Shown here one piece after another: positions 19,408 to 27,367 of a DNA stretch of 64,000 bases (its first letter is position 1; every line of letters starts with the position of its first letter). The DNA is from Sphingobacteriales bacterium 39-19 (GTDB taxonomy: Bacteria > Bacteroidota > Bacteroidia > Chitinophagales > Chitinophagaceae). Location of the stretch: contig MKTX01000005.1 of assembly GCA_001898465.1 (NCBI GenBank), positions 62,001 to 126,000 on the forward strand, given 5' to 3'. The notes beneath the pieces were generated by a model that saw only the letters and a list, made by a program, of their open reading frames with translations, was not told where the DNA came from and ran no database searches. The translations under genes were made by a program, and so were the position numbers.

Positions 19408-20145
19408 ATGCAAAATACCTGGTTTAAAAATTGGTTCAATTCACCTTATTATCATTTGCTTTATAAAAATAGGGACAGGGCTGAAGCAGCCGCATTTATT
19501 GATAAGCTTGTGCAATACGAAAACCCGGCAGCCAACAGCCTGATGCTTGATATTGCCTGTGGTAAAGGGCGCCATGCCCGCCAATTAGCAGCCAAAGGCT
19601 TTGATGTAACCGGCATCGACCTGAGTGTAGAAAGTATTGAAGCAGCCAATCAATTTGCTACTGATAATTTGCATTTTTACCGGCATGATATGCGCTTGTT
19701 ATTTTGGATTAATTATTTTGATTATGCCTTCAATCTTTTTACCAGTTTTGGATATTTCAGAACCCAACGGGAACATGATGATGCCATGCGTTGCATGTCG
19801 AAGGCGCTAAAAAAGAACGGGATCCTGATTATAGATTATTTAAATATGCATTACGCAGAAGACCGGTTGGTTGCCCATACAGAAAAAGAGACAGAGGGAA
19901 TTCATTTTTCAGTAGATAAATGGTATGATGATCATTATTTCTTTAAAAAAATAACGGTTACTGATCCTTCGGAACCCGGCCCCATGGAGTTTACCGAAAA
20001 AGTAGCTAAATTTTCATTGGGAGACTTTACGGAAATGCTGTCTTACCAGGGCTTACAGATACAAGAAGTATTTGGAAATTATGAACTGGGTTCTTATGAT
20101 ATCCGAAAATCGCCCCGCCTGCTTATAAGAGCAAAAAAAATATAA
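19408..20145 (+). CDS. Class I SAM-dependent methyltransferase
   Basis: This 245-residue protein has a Rossmann methyltransferase core: motif I LMLDIACGKGRHARQLAAKG, motif II acidic end VTGIDLSVESIEAAN, and FNLFTSFGYF for the motif IV region. The N-terminal WFKNWFNSPYYHLLYKNRD is typical of a Bacteroidota group of uncharacterised methyltransferases. The substrate is not deducible. The gene is divergent from glmM and convergent with the sulfatase pair (2 bases apart). Confidence 0.85.
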   Translation: MQNTWFKNWFNSPYYHLLYKNRDRAEAAAFIDKLVQYENPAANSLMLDIACGKGRHARQLAAKGFDVTGIDLSVESIEAANQFATDNLHFYRHDMRLLFWINYFDYAFNLFTSFGYFRTQREHDDAMRCMSKALKKNGILIIDYLNMHYAEDRLVAHTEKETEGIHFSVDKWYDDHYFFKKITVTDPSEPGPMEFTEKVAKFSLGDFTEMLSYQGLQIQEVFGNYELGSYDIRKSPRLLIRAKKI

Positions 20146-20147
20146 GT

Positions 20148-22130
20148 TCACTTATTCCGGTTATTTACCAGCATCCATCTTGCCGTTTCGTAAATGGCCG
20201 AAGTAAGAGTGGAAAGATGATGCTTCACCGAATCTCTTTGCACGGCTGTTAAATGAAGCGAATCCGTTTTTACCGGCACCATTTCTTCCTTATTCATCCT
20301 GATATTTTTCCGGTAAAAATAATCATCTGTAACTAGGCCAATCCATCCTGGTGCATGATAAATAACAAATGCGGCATTTTCTTTTTTTGCAGGATTCAAT
20401 AAATCCCGGCCAAGGGTAGAGTTAATATAAGTTTGTTGCAGCATACCGGCCAGGGTAGGTAAAATATCTATTTGAGATACGGCCTCTGTTCTGCGTTGCG
20501 GAGCTATTAAAGCCGGGGCATAAAACAAAAGGGGTACATGTTCATCACTGAGCCTTTGCTCGGTCCATGCACGGGGGTAAAGCGCCGAAGCATCGCCTTC
20601 TACCCCATGATCGCCAACAAAAACAAAAATGGTATTTGAATAATATTTTTCTTTTTCAGCAGCATCCATAAATTTTTTAAAACAATAATCAGTATAAGAA
20701 AATGCATTAAATTCTTTGAGTGATTCAAACCCATATTTTTCCAGTTCTTCCGGCTTTATATTGCGGGATACAAAATCACTGTCTTCGGCAGGAATATTAA
20801 ATGGGCGATGATTATCTGCCGTTTGAATGATGGCAAAGAAGGGTTTTTGTTCTTTTTTTAAGACCTGGTTGGCTTCCAGGAAAAGATTTTTATCGCTGAT
20901 GCCCCACACGTTTACCACCGGGGCTTTAAAATCTCCTTCTTCATAAATTTTTACGTCATTGATATTATTGATAAGCCCCCTGAAATTATTAAACTGGCTC
21001 CGGCCCCCAATAAAATAATATTTATTATAACCTTCAAAATTATTGATAATGGTACGTTGGTTTACAGAAGCTTCATTACGGGTTGAGAATTTACTCAGTT
21101 GAACATCGGGAATGCCGGTAATAGTGGCAAATACACCCCGGGCGGTACCAAAACTGGGGCTAAAGCATCTTTCAAAAAATATTCCCCGTTTTGTTAAGCT
21201 GTCAAAAAAAGGCGTTGTCTCTAAAGGGTTGCCACTCATACTGCTTTTATACATGCTAAAGCTTTCACAGATTACGAGAACTACGTTGGGCTGGCTTTCA
21301 ATGGCTTTACTACTGGGCCCCACAATACGGGTATATTGTGTAGCCTCACTATCTAAACCCAAAAAAGATTTTATTACCGGGAAATATTCGTTGGCATGGG
21401 TGTGATAGTCGGGTTCCCTGAAACGGAGGGTAGTAAAAAAATTTTGCATCGGGTTTAAAGCCAGGTTACTTTTAAACTCATCATTCAAACTAAATGCCCT
21501 GAAAAAATTCAATGGTTTCCACATAAAAAAACCATATATAAACCAACCCAGTAAAAGTAATGCCAGTGCATGCCAGCGCCTGCGAAAAGAAAATTTATGA
21601 ATATCCATGTTCCGGTCACTTACATGAACATGCGTTCTCCGGAACATCCAGGTCATCATTAATACAGCGCCAGCCAAACCGATCAAAATCCAAATAACCG
21701 GGTAGCTTTGCCAAACCATTTTTAAACTTTCTGCAGGGTCTTCTGCAAAAATGAGTGCATCGGCATTCAGCCTTGCATTAATGTACGCAAACTGCCCAAA
21801 ATCGGCGCCATAAAAAAACAATACAAGCAAGGTGGTAATACCCAGGTAAATCGTCCATACCCTTTTCATTTTATTACTGTAAAAGGGAGAAAATTTGGGA
21901 TATAAAGAAAGTACTGAAATGGGCAATAAAATGATAGCAATCCAACGCAGGTCATATTTTAAACCAAGCCAAAAAGCGGGGAAGAGATCCAGTACCGGAA
22001 TATCTGCAGGCTTAAAGAAAATGACGGTGGCAATACGGAAGGCTGTGAATATGCACACATAAATCACAAAGAGCTTCACCAGCCATTGAACGGTTTTAGG
22101 AACCAGCCATTTTTGTAATAATTTATTCAA
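20148..22130 (-). CDS. LTA-synthase-family membrane sulfatase, copy 2
   Basis: This 660-residue protein has about five N-terminal membrane helices (roughly residues 10-190) and a periplasmic sulfatase/phosphoglycerol-transferase domain. The metal site includes NVVLVICESFS, TARGVFATITG, and FVFVGDHGVEGDA. The family transfers phosphoglycerol or phosphoethanolamine head groups onto envelope glycans; Gram-negative members act on glucans, capsule or LPS. It is a paralogue of the gene directly upstream and the two are probably an operon. The substrate cannot be read from the sequence. Confidence 0.85.
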   Translation of the reverse strand: MNKLLQKWLVPKTVQWLVKLFVIYVCIFTAFRIATVIFFKPADIPVLDLFPAFWLGLKYDLRWIAIILLPISVLSLYPKFSPFYSNKMKRVWTIYLGITTLLVLFFYGADFGQFAYINARLNADALIFAEDPAESLKMVWQSYPVIWILIGLAGAVLMMTWMFRRTHVHVSDRNMDIHKFSFRRRWHALALLLLGWFIYGFFMWKPLNFFRAFSLNDEFKSNLALNPMQNFFTTLRFREPDYHTHANEYFPVIKSFLGLDSEATQYTRIVGPSSKAIESQPNVVLVICESFSMYKSSMSGNPLETTPFFDSLTKRGIFFERCFSPSFGTARGVFATITGIPDVQLSKFSTRNEASVNQRTIINNFEGYNKYYFIGGRSQFNNFRGLINNINDVKIYEEGDFKAPVVNVWGISDKNLFLEANQVLKKEQKPFFAIIQTADNHRPFNIPAEDSDFVSRNIKPEELEKYGFESLKEFNAFSYTDYCFKKFMDAAEKEKYYSNTIFVFVGDHGVEGDASALYPRAWTEQRLSDEHVPLLFYAPALIAPQRRTEAVSQIDILPTLAGMLQQTYINSTLGRDLLNPAKKENAAFVIYHAPGWIGLVTDDYFYRKNIRMNKEEMVPVKTDSLHLTAVQRDSVKHHLSTLTSAIYETARWMLVNNRNK

Positions 22131-22179
22131 AATAAATTCCGTTGTTGGGATGCGAAGATAAAAAGATTAAAAACGATGA

Positions 22180-24159
22180 TCATGGCTTTTTCTTATTATT
22201 CAGCAAAAGGTACTGGGCTGTTTCATAAAATGCACGGGACATGTTGCGCATATAATTCTTTGCACTGTCGTTTTGGGGAATGCTGTTATCAATTACGGAT
22301 ACAAAGTCTTCGGCCCCGGTTTTAAAATCATGTGTAAAATAATACCGGTCGCTTACTACGCTCTCATTGCTTTTGTTAGGATCGGCAATAAAAGCCAGGC
22401 GGGGTACTTTCCGGCTGGTATCAAAAAGATTAATACCCATGGCGGTATTGGTATGTGAAATTTTGGCCAGTGCGGCTACCGATGGTAAAATATCCAATTG
22501 AGAGCATACTTCTTTTATTCGCCGGGGTTTTAATAAAGCGGGTGCATAAAACAGTAAGGGTACATGCTGGGCCAAAATACCCTGCTTACTAAAGGCTTTG
22601 GGAAACATTTCGCCGGCATCATTTCCACGAAGGCCATGGTCGCCAACAAAAATAAAAATCGTGTTCTTAAAATATTTTTCTTTTGCGGCTGCTTCCATAA
22701 ATTTTTGAAAACAAAAATCGCTATACCGGAAAGCGTTCAATTGGCCATTATCATCAAATCCATACTTCTTAAGGGTATCATCCGGATAATTTACTTTTTT
22801 AAATTCTTCCAGGTCTTCATGCGGAATGGTATACGGCCGGTGGTTATCGGCCGTTTGGATAATACTAAAAAACGGGGTTTTCTTAGTGGCTAAAATTTTA
22901 TTGGTCTCCAGGAAAAGATTTTTATCACTCACTCCCCATACATCTACTTTAGAAGAATTAAAATCATCCTGTTCATAAATCCTCAGCCCGTTAATATTAT
23001 TGGTAAGCAAGCCCCGTATGTTTGCCCAACTGGTGCTGCCGCCAATAAAATAATTCTTATCATACCCTTTAAAATCATTGATAATGGTATGTTGATCAAC
23101 CATAGCGGGATTGCGGCTGGCGGTTTTGGTTTGCTCCACATCAGGTACCCCTGTAATTACCGCCCACACTCCTTTTGCCGTGCCAAATGCGGGAACAAAA
23201 CAGCGTTCAAAAAAAACGCCATGGTTACATAGTGAATTAAAAAAGGGGGTAGGATTTAATCCATTGCCAAACATAGAACTTTTATAGGCACTAAAGCTTT
23301 CGCAAATTACCAATACTACATTGGGTTTATCAACCAGGGTATCGGCAAAATGAACCGTACGGCTAAAATTTAAAGTGGCAGAATCAGCCAGGGGCAGGCC
23401 ATAATATTGAGCCATTAACGGAAAATCTTTCTTTACGGCAGAAAGCTGGTATCCTGAATTTTTAAATTGCAGGGTGCTGAAAAAACTTTGCACCGGGTTC
23501 AATGCAGTAGCGGCTTTAAAATCGTCGCCCAGGGAATAGGCATCGCTCCAGCGCAAGGGATATTGGCCCAGCCTGCCAAAAATAAGAACCGCAAACAGCA
23601 GCACCATACTGGTATATAATACCCACCTGCTTCTTTTACCCAAATCTGCTGTTTGCCTGCGATCGATTTTATGAAACCAGCCATTTAGCATCCAAATGAA
23701 ACCCGCAATGAAAATAAAAAACAGCAGCAAGATCTTTATTAACGGGTACGTTTCCCACATCATGTTAAATGAGATGGCAGCATCTTGTAAAAAGTTTACC
23801 ACAGAAGCATTTAACCGGGCGTGTAAATAATCAAAATAATAAAAATCAGTGCCATAAAAAATAAGCAACAGCAATACGATGATACTTAGTAATATTTTCC
23901 AAAATAAGCGGCTGCTTTTATTTTTAAAAGGATTCAGCGGCCGAATGGCAGATAATATAAGCATCGCCAAACCCAGTACCGACAATACTCTTGCATCATA
24001 ACGAAGGCCCAGTAAAAATGCCGATCCTGTAAAAGGCCGGTTAGGAGGTTGATAATAAAAGAAAAATAAAAAACGGTATAGCGTCATGAACAACAGTAAA
24101 AAAAGCAAAAAGCTGCCAATCCATCGCACCAGCGGGGTTCCATATTTTTTTACTGCCAT
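22180..24159 (-). CDS. LTA-synthase-family membrane sulfatase, copy 1
   Basis: This 659-residue protein has the same architecture as its downstream neighbour: five predicted N-terminal helices, then a sulfatase domain with NVVLVICESFSAYKSSMFGN, TAKGVWAVITG and FIFVGDHGLRGNDAG. Shared blocks such as FFERCF, GYDKNYFIGG versus GYNKYYFIGG and TADNHRPYTIP mark a tandem duplication that has diverged. It lies 50 bases before copy 2 and has a good promoter just upstream. It probably modifies an envelope polymer with a phospho-head group. Confidence 0.85.
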   Translation of the reverse strand: MAVKKYGTPLVRWIGSFLLFLLLFMTLYRFLFFFYYQPPNRPFTGSAFLLGLRYDARVLSVLGLAMLILSAIRPLNPFKNKSSRLFWKILLSIIVLLLLIFYGTDFYYFDYLHARLNASVVNFLQDAAISFNMMWETYPLIKILLLFFIFIAGFIWMLNGWFHKIDRRQTADLGKRSRWVLYTSMVLLFAVLIFGRLGQYPLRWSDAYSLGDDFKAATALNPVQSFFSTLQFKNSGYQLSAVKKDFPLMAQYYGLPLADSATLNFSRTVHFADTLVDKPNVVLVICESFSAYKSSMFGNGLNPTPFFNSLCNHGVFFERCFVPAFGTAKGVWAVITGVPDVEQTKTASRNPAMVDQHTIINDFKGYDKNYFIGGSTSWANIRGLLTNNINGLRIYEQDDFNSSKVDVWGVSDKNLFLETNKILATKKTPFFSIIQTADNHRPYTIPHEDLEEFKKVNYPDDTLKKYGFDDNGQLNAFRYSDFCFQKFMEAAAKEKYFKNTIFIFVGDHGLRGNDAGEMFPKAFSKQGILAQHVPLLFYAPALLKPRRIKEVCSQLDILPSVAALAKISHTNTAMGINLFDTSRKVPRLAFIADPNKSNESVVSDRYYFTHDFKTGAEDFVSVIDNSIPQNDSAKNYMRNMSRAFYETAQYLLLNNKKKP

Positions 24160-24178
24160 GAGTATAAAATTTACGGGG

Positions 24179-24208
24179 CAAAGTTAATATTATTCATTAC
24201 TAAAGCAA
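24179..24208 (-). promoter_or_regulatory. Promoter of the sulfatase pair
   Basis: On the minus strand TTG (24208-24206) precedes TAACTTTG (24186-24179) by 19 bases, a good Bacteroidota -33/-7 pair about 20 bases before the ATG at 24159. Confidence 0.6.
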
Positions 24209-24275
24209 CCAGCCCGGTAAATGCCTTTGCTAAAATTAACAGAAGGCTAAAACCGGGCATTCCCCAGTGAATCAG

Positions 24276-24283
24276 TATTTTTG
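24276..24283 (+). promoter_or_regulatory. -7 box (TATTTTTG) of the PAP2 phosphatase gene
   Basis: TATTTTTG ends 15 bases before the ATG at 24299. The in-frame TTG at 24281 falls in the box and is rejected as a start. Confidence 0.55.
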
Positions 24284-24298
24284 CTTACTATATATACT

Positions 24299-24862
24299 AT
24301 GCATTCCATTATTGCACTCGATAAACAATTATTTCATTTTATAAACAGCACATGCGCCAATCCATTTTTAGATTGGCTGGCGCCTGTAATCCGTAACCCC
24401 ATTACCTGGGCCCCCTTATACCTCTTCCTCATCGTATTTGTACTGGTAAATGCCTGCAAAAACAAATTACTATGGATCCTTTTTGTAATCGCACTGGCAG
24501 TATTGGCTAATTATATAAGTAGCGACCTAATTAAAAATAACATTTGGCGGGTACGGCCCTGTAATGATCCTGAACTTGCGGGTAAAATGAGATTTTTGCT
24601 CAATTACCGGCCCATCAGTTCTAGTTTTACTTCTTCACATGCTGTAAATCATTTTGCCCTGGCTGCTTTCTTTTATTATACCTTAAAAATGTTTTTGGGG
24701 AAATGGGCGCTTTTATTCTGGTTTTGGGCATTTATCATCATATTCTGCCAGGTGTATGTGGGTGTTCATTACCCATTAGATGTGATATGCGGCGCTGTTA
24801 TTGGCTTTATTTTAGGATATTTGCCGGCAAGACTGTTTAATACAAAATGCGGTTTCAGATAA
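24299..24862 (+). CDS. PAP2-family membrane phosphatase
   Basis: This 187-residue integral membrane protein has the three acid-phosphatase motifs: KNNIWRVRP (K-x6-RP), SSSFTSSHA (the SGH-like box) and VYVGVHYPLDVICG. It resembles undecaprenyl-pyrophosphate or phosphatidic-acid phosphatases (PAP2). Five to six helices are visible. It lies 6 bases before a CorC-type gene and is likely cotranscribed with it. Start at the ATG MHSIIALDKQLFHF. A role in lipid-carrier recycling is likely but not proven. Confidence 0.88.
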   Translation: MHSIIALDKQLFHFINSTCANPFLDWLAPVIRNPITWAPLYLFLIVFVLVNACKNKLLWILFVIALAVLANYISSDLIKNNIWRVRPCNDPELAGKMRFLLNYRPISSSFTSSHAVNHFALAAFFYYTLKMFLGKWALLFWFWAFIIIFCQVYVGVHYPLDVICGAVIGFILGYLPARLFNTKCGFR

Positions 24863-24868
24863 TATAAT

Positions 24869-26170
24869 ATGACAGAGATACTCATTGTTTTATTTCTAAT
24901 ATTCTTAAATGGTTTATTTGTAATTGCAGAAATTTCCCTGGTAAGCGCCCGGCGTAGCCGCTTAGAAGCCTGGGCCAATAAAGGGGACCGAAAGGCTAAA
25001 TCTGCCCTGGACCTTGCAGAAAACCCCGAAAGGTTTTTAAGTACAGTACAAATTGGCATTACCCTTATTTCTATTTTAACGGGTGTGTACACCGGCGAAA
25101 AATTTGGCGGCCATTTAAAACCATTTATTGAAAATATAGAAATTGTTCGCCCCTATGCAGGGCAAATTGCTACTGCCATTGTTGTTATTATTGTTACTTT
25201 TTTTTCCATCATCTTTGGTGAATTGATTCCTAAAAAATTCGGGCTGCTAAGGGCAGAAAAAATTGCCAGGGCTGCGGCTACCCCCATGAATTTTTTATCC
25301 CGGCTAATGATGCCTTTTGTATGGCTGCTCTCTAAATGCACCAATTTTATTTTTAAGATATTTAATATTAAAGCCTCTACCGATAATGCAGTGACTGAAG
25401 AAGAAATAAAAGCCATGGTAGCCGAAGGGAGTGAATATGGTTCTATTGATGAAGAAGAAAAGGAAATTATTGAAAGGGTATTTCACCTGGGCGATCGCAA
25501 TATCACTTCACTTATGACGCACCGTACAGATATTGTATGGCTCGATATTAATGACAGCGTTCAGGAAATAAAACAAAAATTAAATACCATTGTTTTTAAC
25601 ACTTACCCGGTGTGCGAAGAAAGCATCGATAATATTAAAGGACTGGTGTATGTAAAAGACCTGCTGAAAGCAACACCCGAAACAAAATTAAACCAACTCA
25701 TAAAAGAAGCCCTTTTTGTTCCGGAAAACAATAAAGCTTACCAGTTACTTGAAAAAATGAAAGGCGCTAAAATCCATACTGCCTTTATTGTAAATGAATA
25801 TGGTACTTTAGAGGGCATGATTACCCTGAACGATATACTGGAAGCCATTGTAGGCGATGTGCCGCAAACTGACCAGGAAGAATATGAAATTATTAAAAGA
25901 GAAGATGGCAGCTACCTGGTAGATGCTCAAATTCATTTTTATGATTTCTTAAGTTATTTTGAAAGAGCCGACTGGATGAATGAAGGTGAACATGATTTTG
26001 ATACCGTGGCAGGGTTCGTATTACATGAACTGGAACATATTCCGCATGAAGGTGAACAAATAGAATGGAAAGATTTTAAATTTGAAATCCTGGATATGGA
26101 CGGGCAACGGATTGATAAGATTTTAGTTACCATTTCGCAGCAACTAAAAGAAGAACTGGAAGAAGCATAA
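24869..26170 (+). CDS. CNNM/CBS/CorC-type membrane protein (hemolysin family)
   Basis: This 433-residue protein has an N-terminal CNNM transmembrane domain (about 1-190, with FLIFLNGLFVIAEISLVSARRSRLEAWA), two CBS motifs (TSLMTHRTDIVWLD to VYVKDLL, and KIHTAFIVNEYGTLEGMITLNDILE) and a C-terminal CorC/HlyC domain (GSYLVDAQIHFYDF, DTVAGFVLHELEHIP). Relatives are Mg2+/Co2+ exporters; GldE of gliding bacteria has the same architecture. The gene sits directly behind the PAP2 gene. Confidence 0.88.
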   Translation: MTEILIVLFLIFLNGLFVIAEISLVSARRSRLEAWANKGDRKAKSALDLAENPERFLSTVQIGITLISILTGVYTGEKFGGHLKPFIENIEIVRPYAGQIATAIVVIIVTFFSIIFGELIPKKFGLLRAEKIARAAATPMNFLSRLMMPFVWLLSKCTNFIFKIFNIKASTDNAVTEEEIKAMVAEGSEYGSIDEEEKEIIERVFHLGDRNITSLMTHRTDIVWLDINDSVQEIKQKLNTIVFNTYPVCEESIDNIKGLVYVKDLLKATPETKLNQLIKEALFVPENNKAYQLLEKMKGAKIHTAFIVNEYGTLEGMITLNDILEAIVGDVPQTDQEEYEIIKREDGSYLVDAQIHFYDFLSYFERADWMNEGEHDFDTVAGFVLHELEHIPHEGEQIEWKDFKFEILDMDGQRIDKILVTISQQLKEELEEA

Positions 26171-26193
26171 TATCGGCCCGGCAAAAAAAACAA

Positions 26194-26700
26194 TTAAAAG
26201 CGAAGGTCTGTACTACTGTCCGGGTTATTGAGCTTGGTACTTTTCCGGTGCCCATCTATAATTACATGCATGATGCCCATTTGCTGTTGCTGGTATTCAT
26301 AAAGCAGGTTATTAAAAATAGAAACGGTATGCACTTCCTGAATATGATCTGCTTCAAAATAGCTATAAATACCTTCTTCAATTTCTTCGTATCCCAGGAA
26401 TTTTAAAGTAACTGGTTTACCATCTATTTTTAAGCTGAAATGGTTTTGTATATAATCATTCACCAGCTTGTCCATATGGGCCCGGTTAGCCGGGTTTACC
26501 AGGTCCACATGTGTTTTATAAGCAGCTCGTAATGTTTTTTCAAAATCATCAGTAAATATTTTACAGCTTACTTCCAGTGTGCTCTTTGGTCTATTCCAGT
26601 TTATTTCTGTTACACTTACATAAATGGGATGCTTTCCAAAAGAAAATATGCCCATTAGCAAAACGAAACCAAACAACCATTTAAAGTATTTATTTACCAT
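26194..26700 (-). CDS. DUF6702 family secreted protein
   Basis: This 168-residue protein has an N-terminal signal or anchor (MVNKYFKWLFGFVLLMGIFSFGKHP). Its family opening is HPIYVSVTEINWNRPKSTLEVSCKIFTDDFEKTLR. The group (DUF6702) has no known function and in Bacteroidota is often beside a HupE/UreJ gene and an M1 peptidase, exactly as here, where it is divergent from both. A shared role in the envelope is a guess from neighbourhood only. Confidence 0.78.
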   Translation of the reverse strand: MVNKYFKWLFGFVLLMGIFSFGKHPIYVSVTEINWNRPKSTLEVSCKIFTDDFEKTLRAAYKTHVDLVNPANRAHMDKLVNDYIQNHFSLKIDGKPVTLKFLGYEEIEEGIYSYFEADHIQEVHTVSIFNNLLYEYQQQQMGIMHVIIDGHRKSTKLNNPDSSTDLRF

Positions 26701-26744
26701 TAAACCCTTCCATTTTTTTAATTACAATCAATACCGGATATTTA

Positions 26745-26752
26745 CAAAGTTA
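26745..26752 (-). promoter_or_regulatory. -7 box (TAACTTTG) of the DUF6702 gene
   Basis: TAACTTTG on the minus strand matches TAnnTTTG and ends 45 bases before the ATG at 26700, in the divergent gap to the HupE gene. Confidence 0.45.
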
Positions 26753-26771
26753 TCATAGCAATCTTATATGC

Positions 26772-27350
26772 ATGAGCGATTTTACATTTTATTTTAATAT
26801 TGGCTGGCATCATATTATAAATATTAATGCCCTCGACCACCTGCTTTTCATTTTGGCATTGGCCTCTTTATACTTATTAAAATATTGGAAACAAGTGCTT
26901 ATCCTGGTAACAGCATTTACTGTGGGCCACTCATTAACCTTAGCATTAAGTGTATATGATGTAATCCGTTTTAATAATAACTGGGTTGAATTTTTAATTC
27001 CGCTTACTATTGTAAGCACGGCCCTGTTTAATTTGCTACAGAAAAAATTAGATGCCAAAAGCCTTCGGCTAAATTATTTTTTAGCGCTTAGCTTTGGCCT
27101 GGTACATGGTATGGGTTTTGCCAATTCTATTCGTTTTATGCTGGCCCAGTCACAGGACATCCTGGTTCCTTTATTGAGTTTTAACCTGGGTTTAGAAGCA
27201 GGGCAGATCGTTGTGGTAATATTCATCCTGCTGGCAAGTTGGATTATTGTAGATAAGCTAAGGCTAAACCGAAGAATTTGGGTAGCCGGATTGTCATTGA
27301 TAACATTACTCATTGCCACAGAAATGTGTATTGAGCGCTGGCCTCTTTAA
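26772..27350 (+). CDS. HupE/UreJ-family membrane protein
   Basis: This 192-residue protein has about six membrane helices. Family marks are FNIGWHHIININALDHLLFILALASLY, TAFTVGHSLTLALS and LSFGLVHGMGFANS with conserved His and Gly. HupE and UreJ are proposed nickel or cobalt permeases, but many Bacteroidota copies sit outside Ni-enzyme loci, as this one does. It lies 17 bases before the M1 peptidase gene on the same strand. Confidence 0.85.
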   Translation: MSDFTFYFNIGWHHIININALDHLLFILALASLYLLKYWKQVLILVTAFTVGHSLTLALSVYDVIRFNNNWVEFLIPLTIVSTALFNLLQKKLDAKSLRLNYFLALSFGLVHGMGFANSIRFMLAQSQDILVPLLSFNLGLEAGQIVVVIFILLASWIIVDKLRLNRRIWVAGLSLITLLIATEMCIERWPL

Positions 27351-27367
27351 TATTTTATATATCTTTA

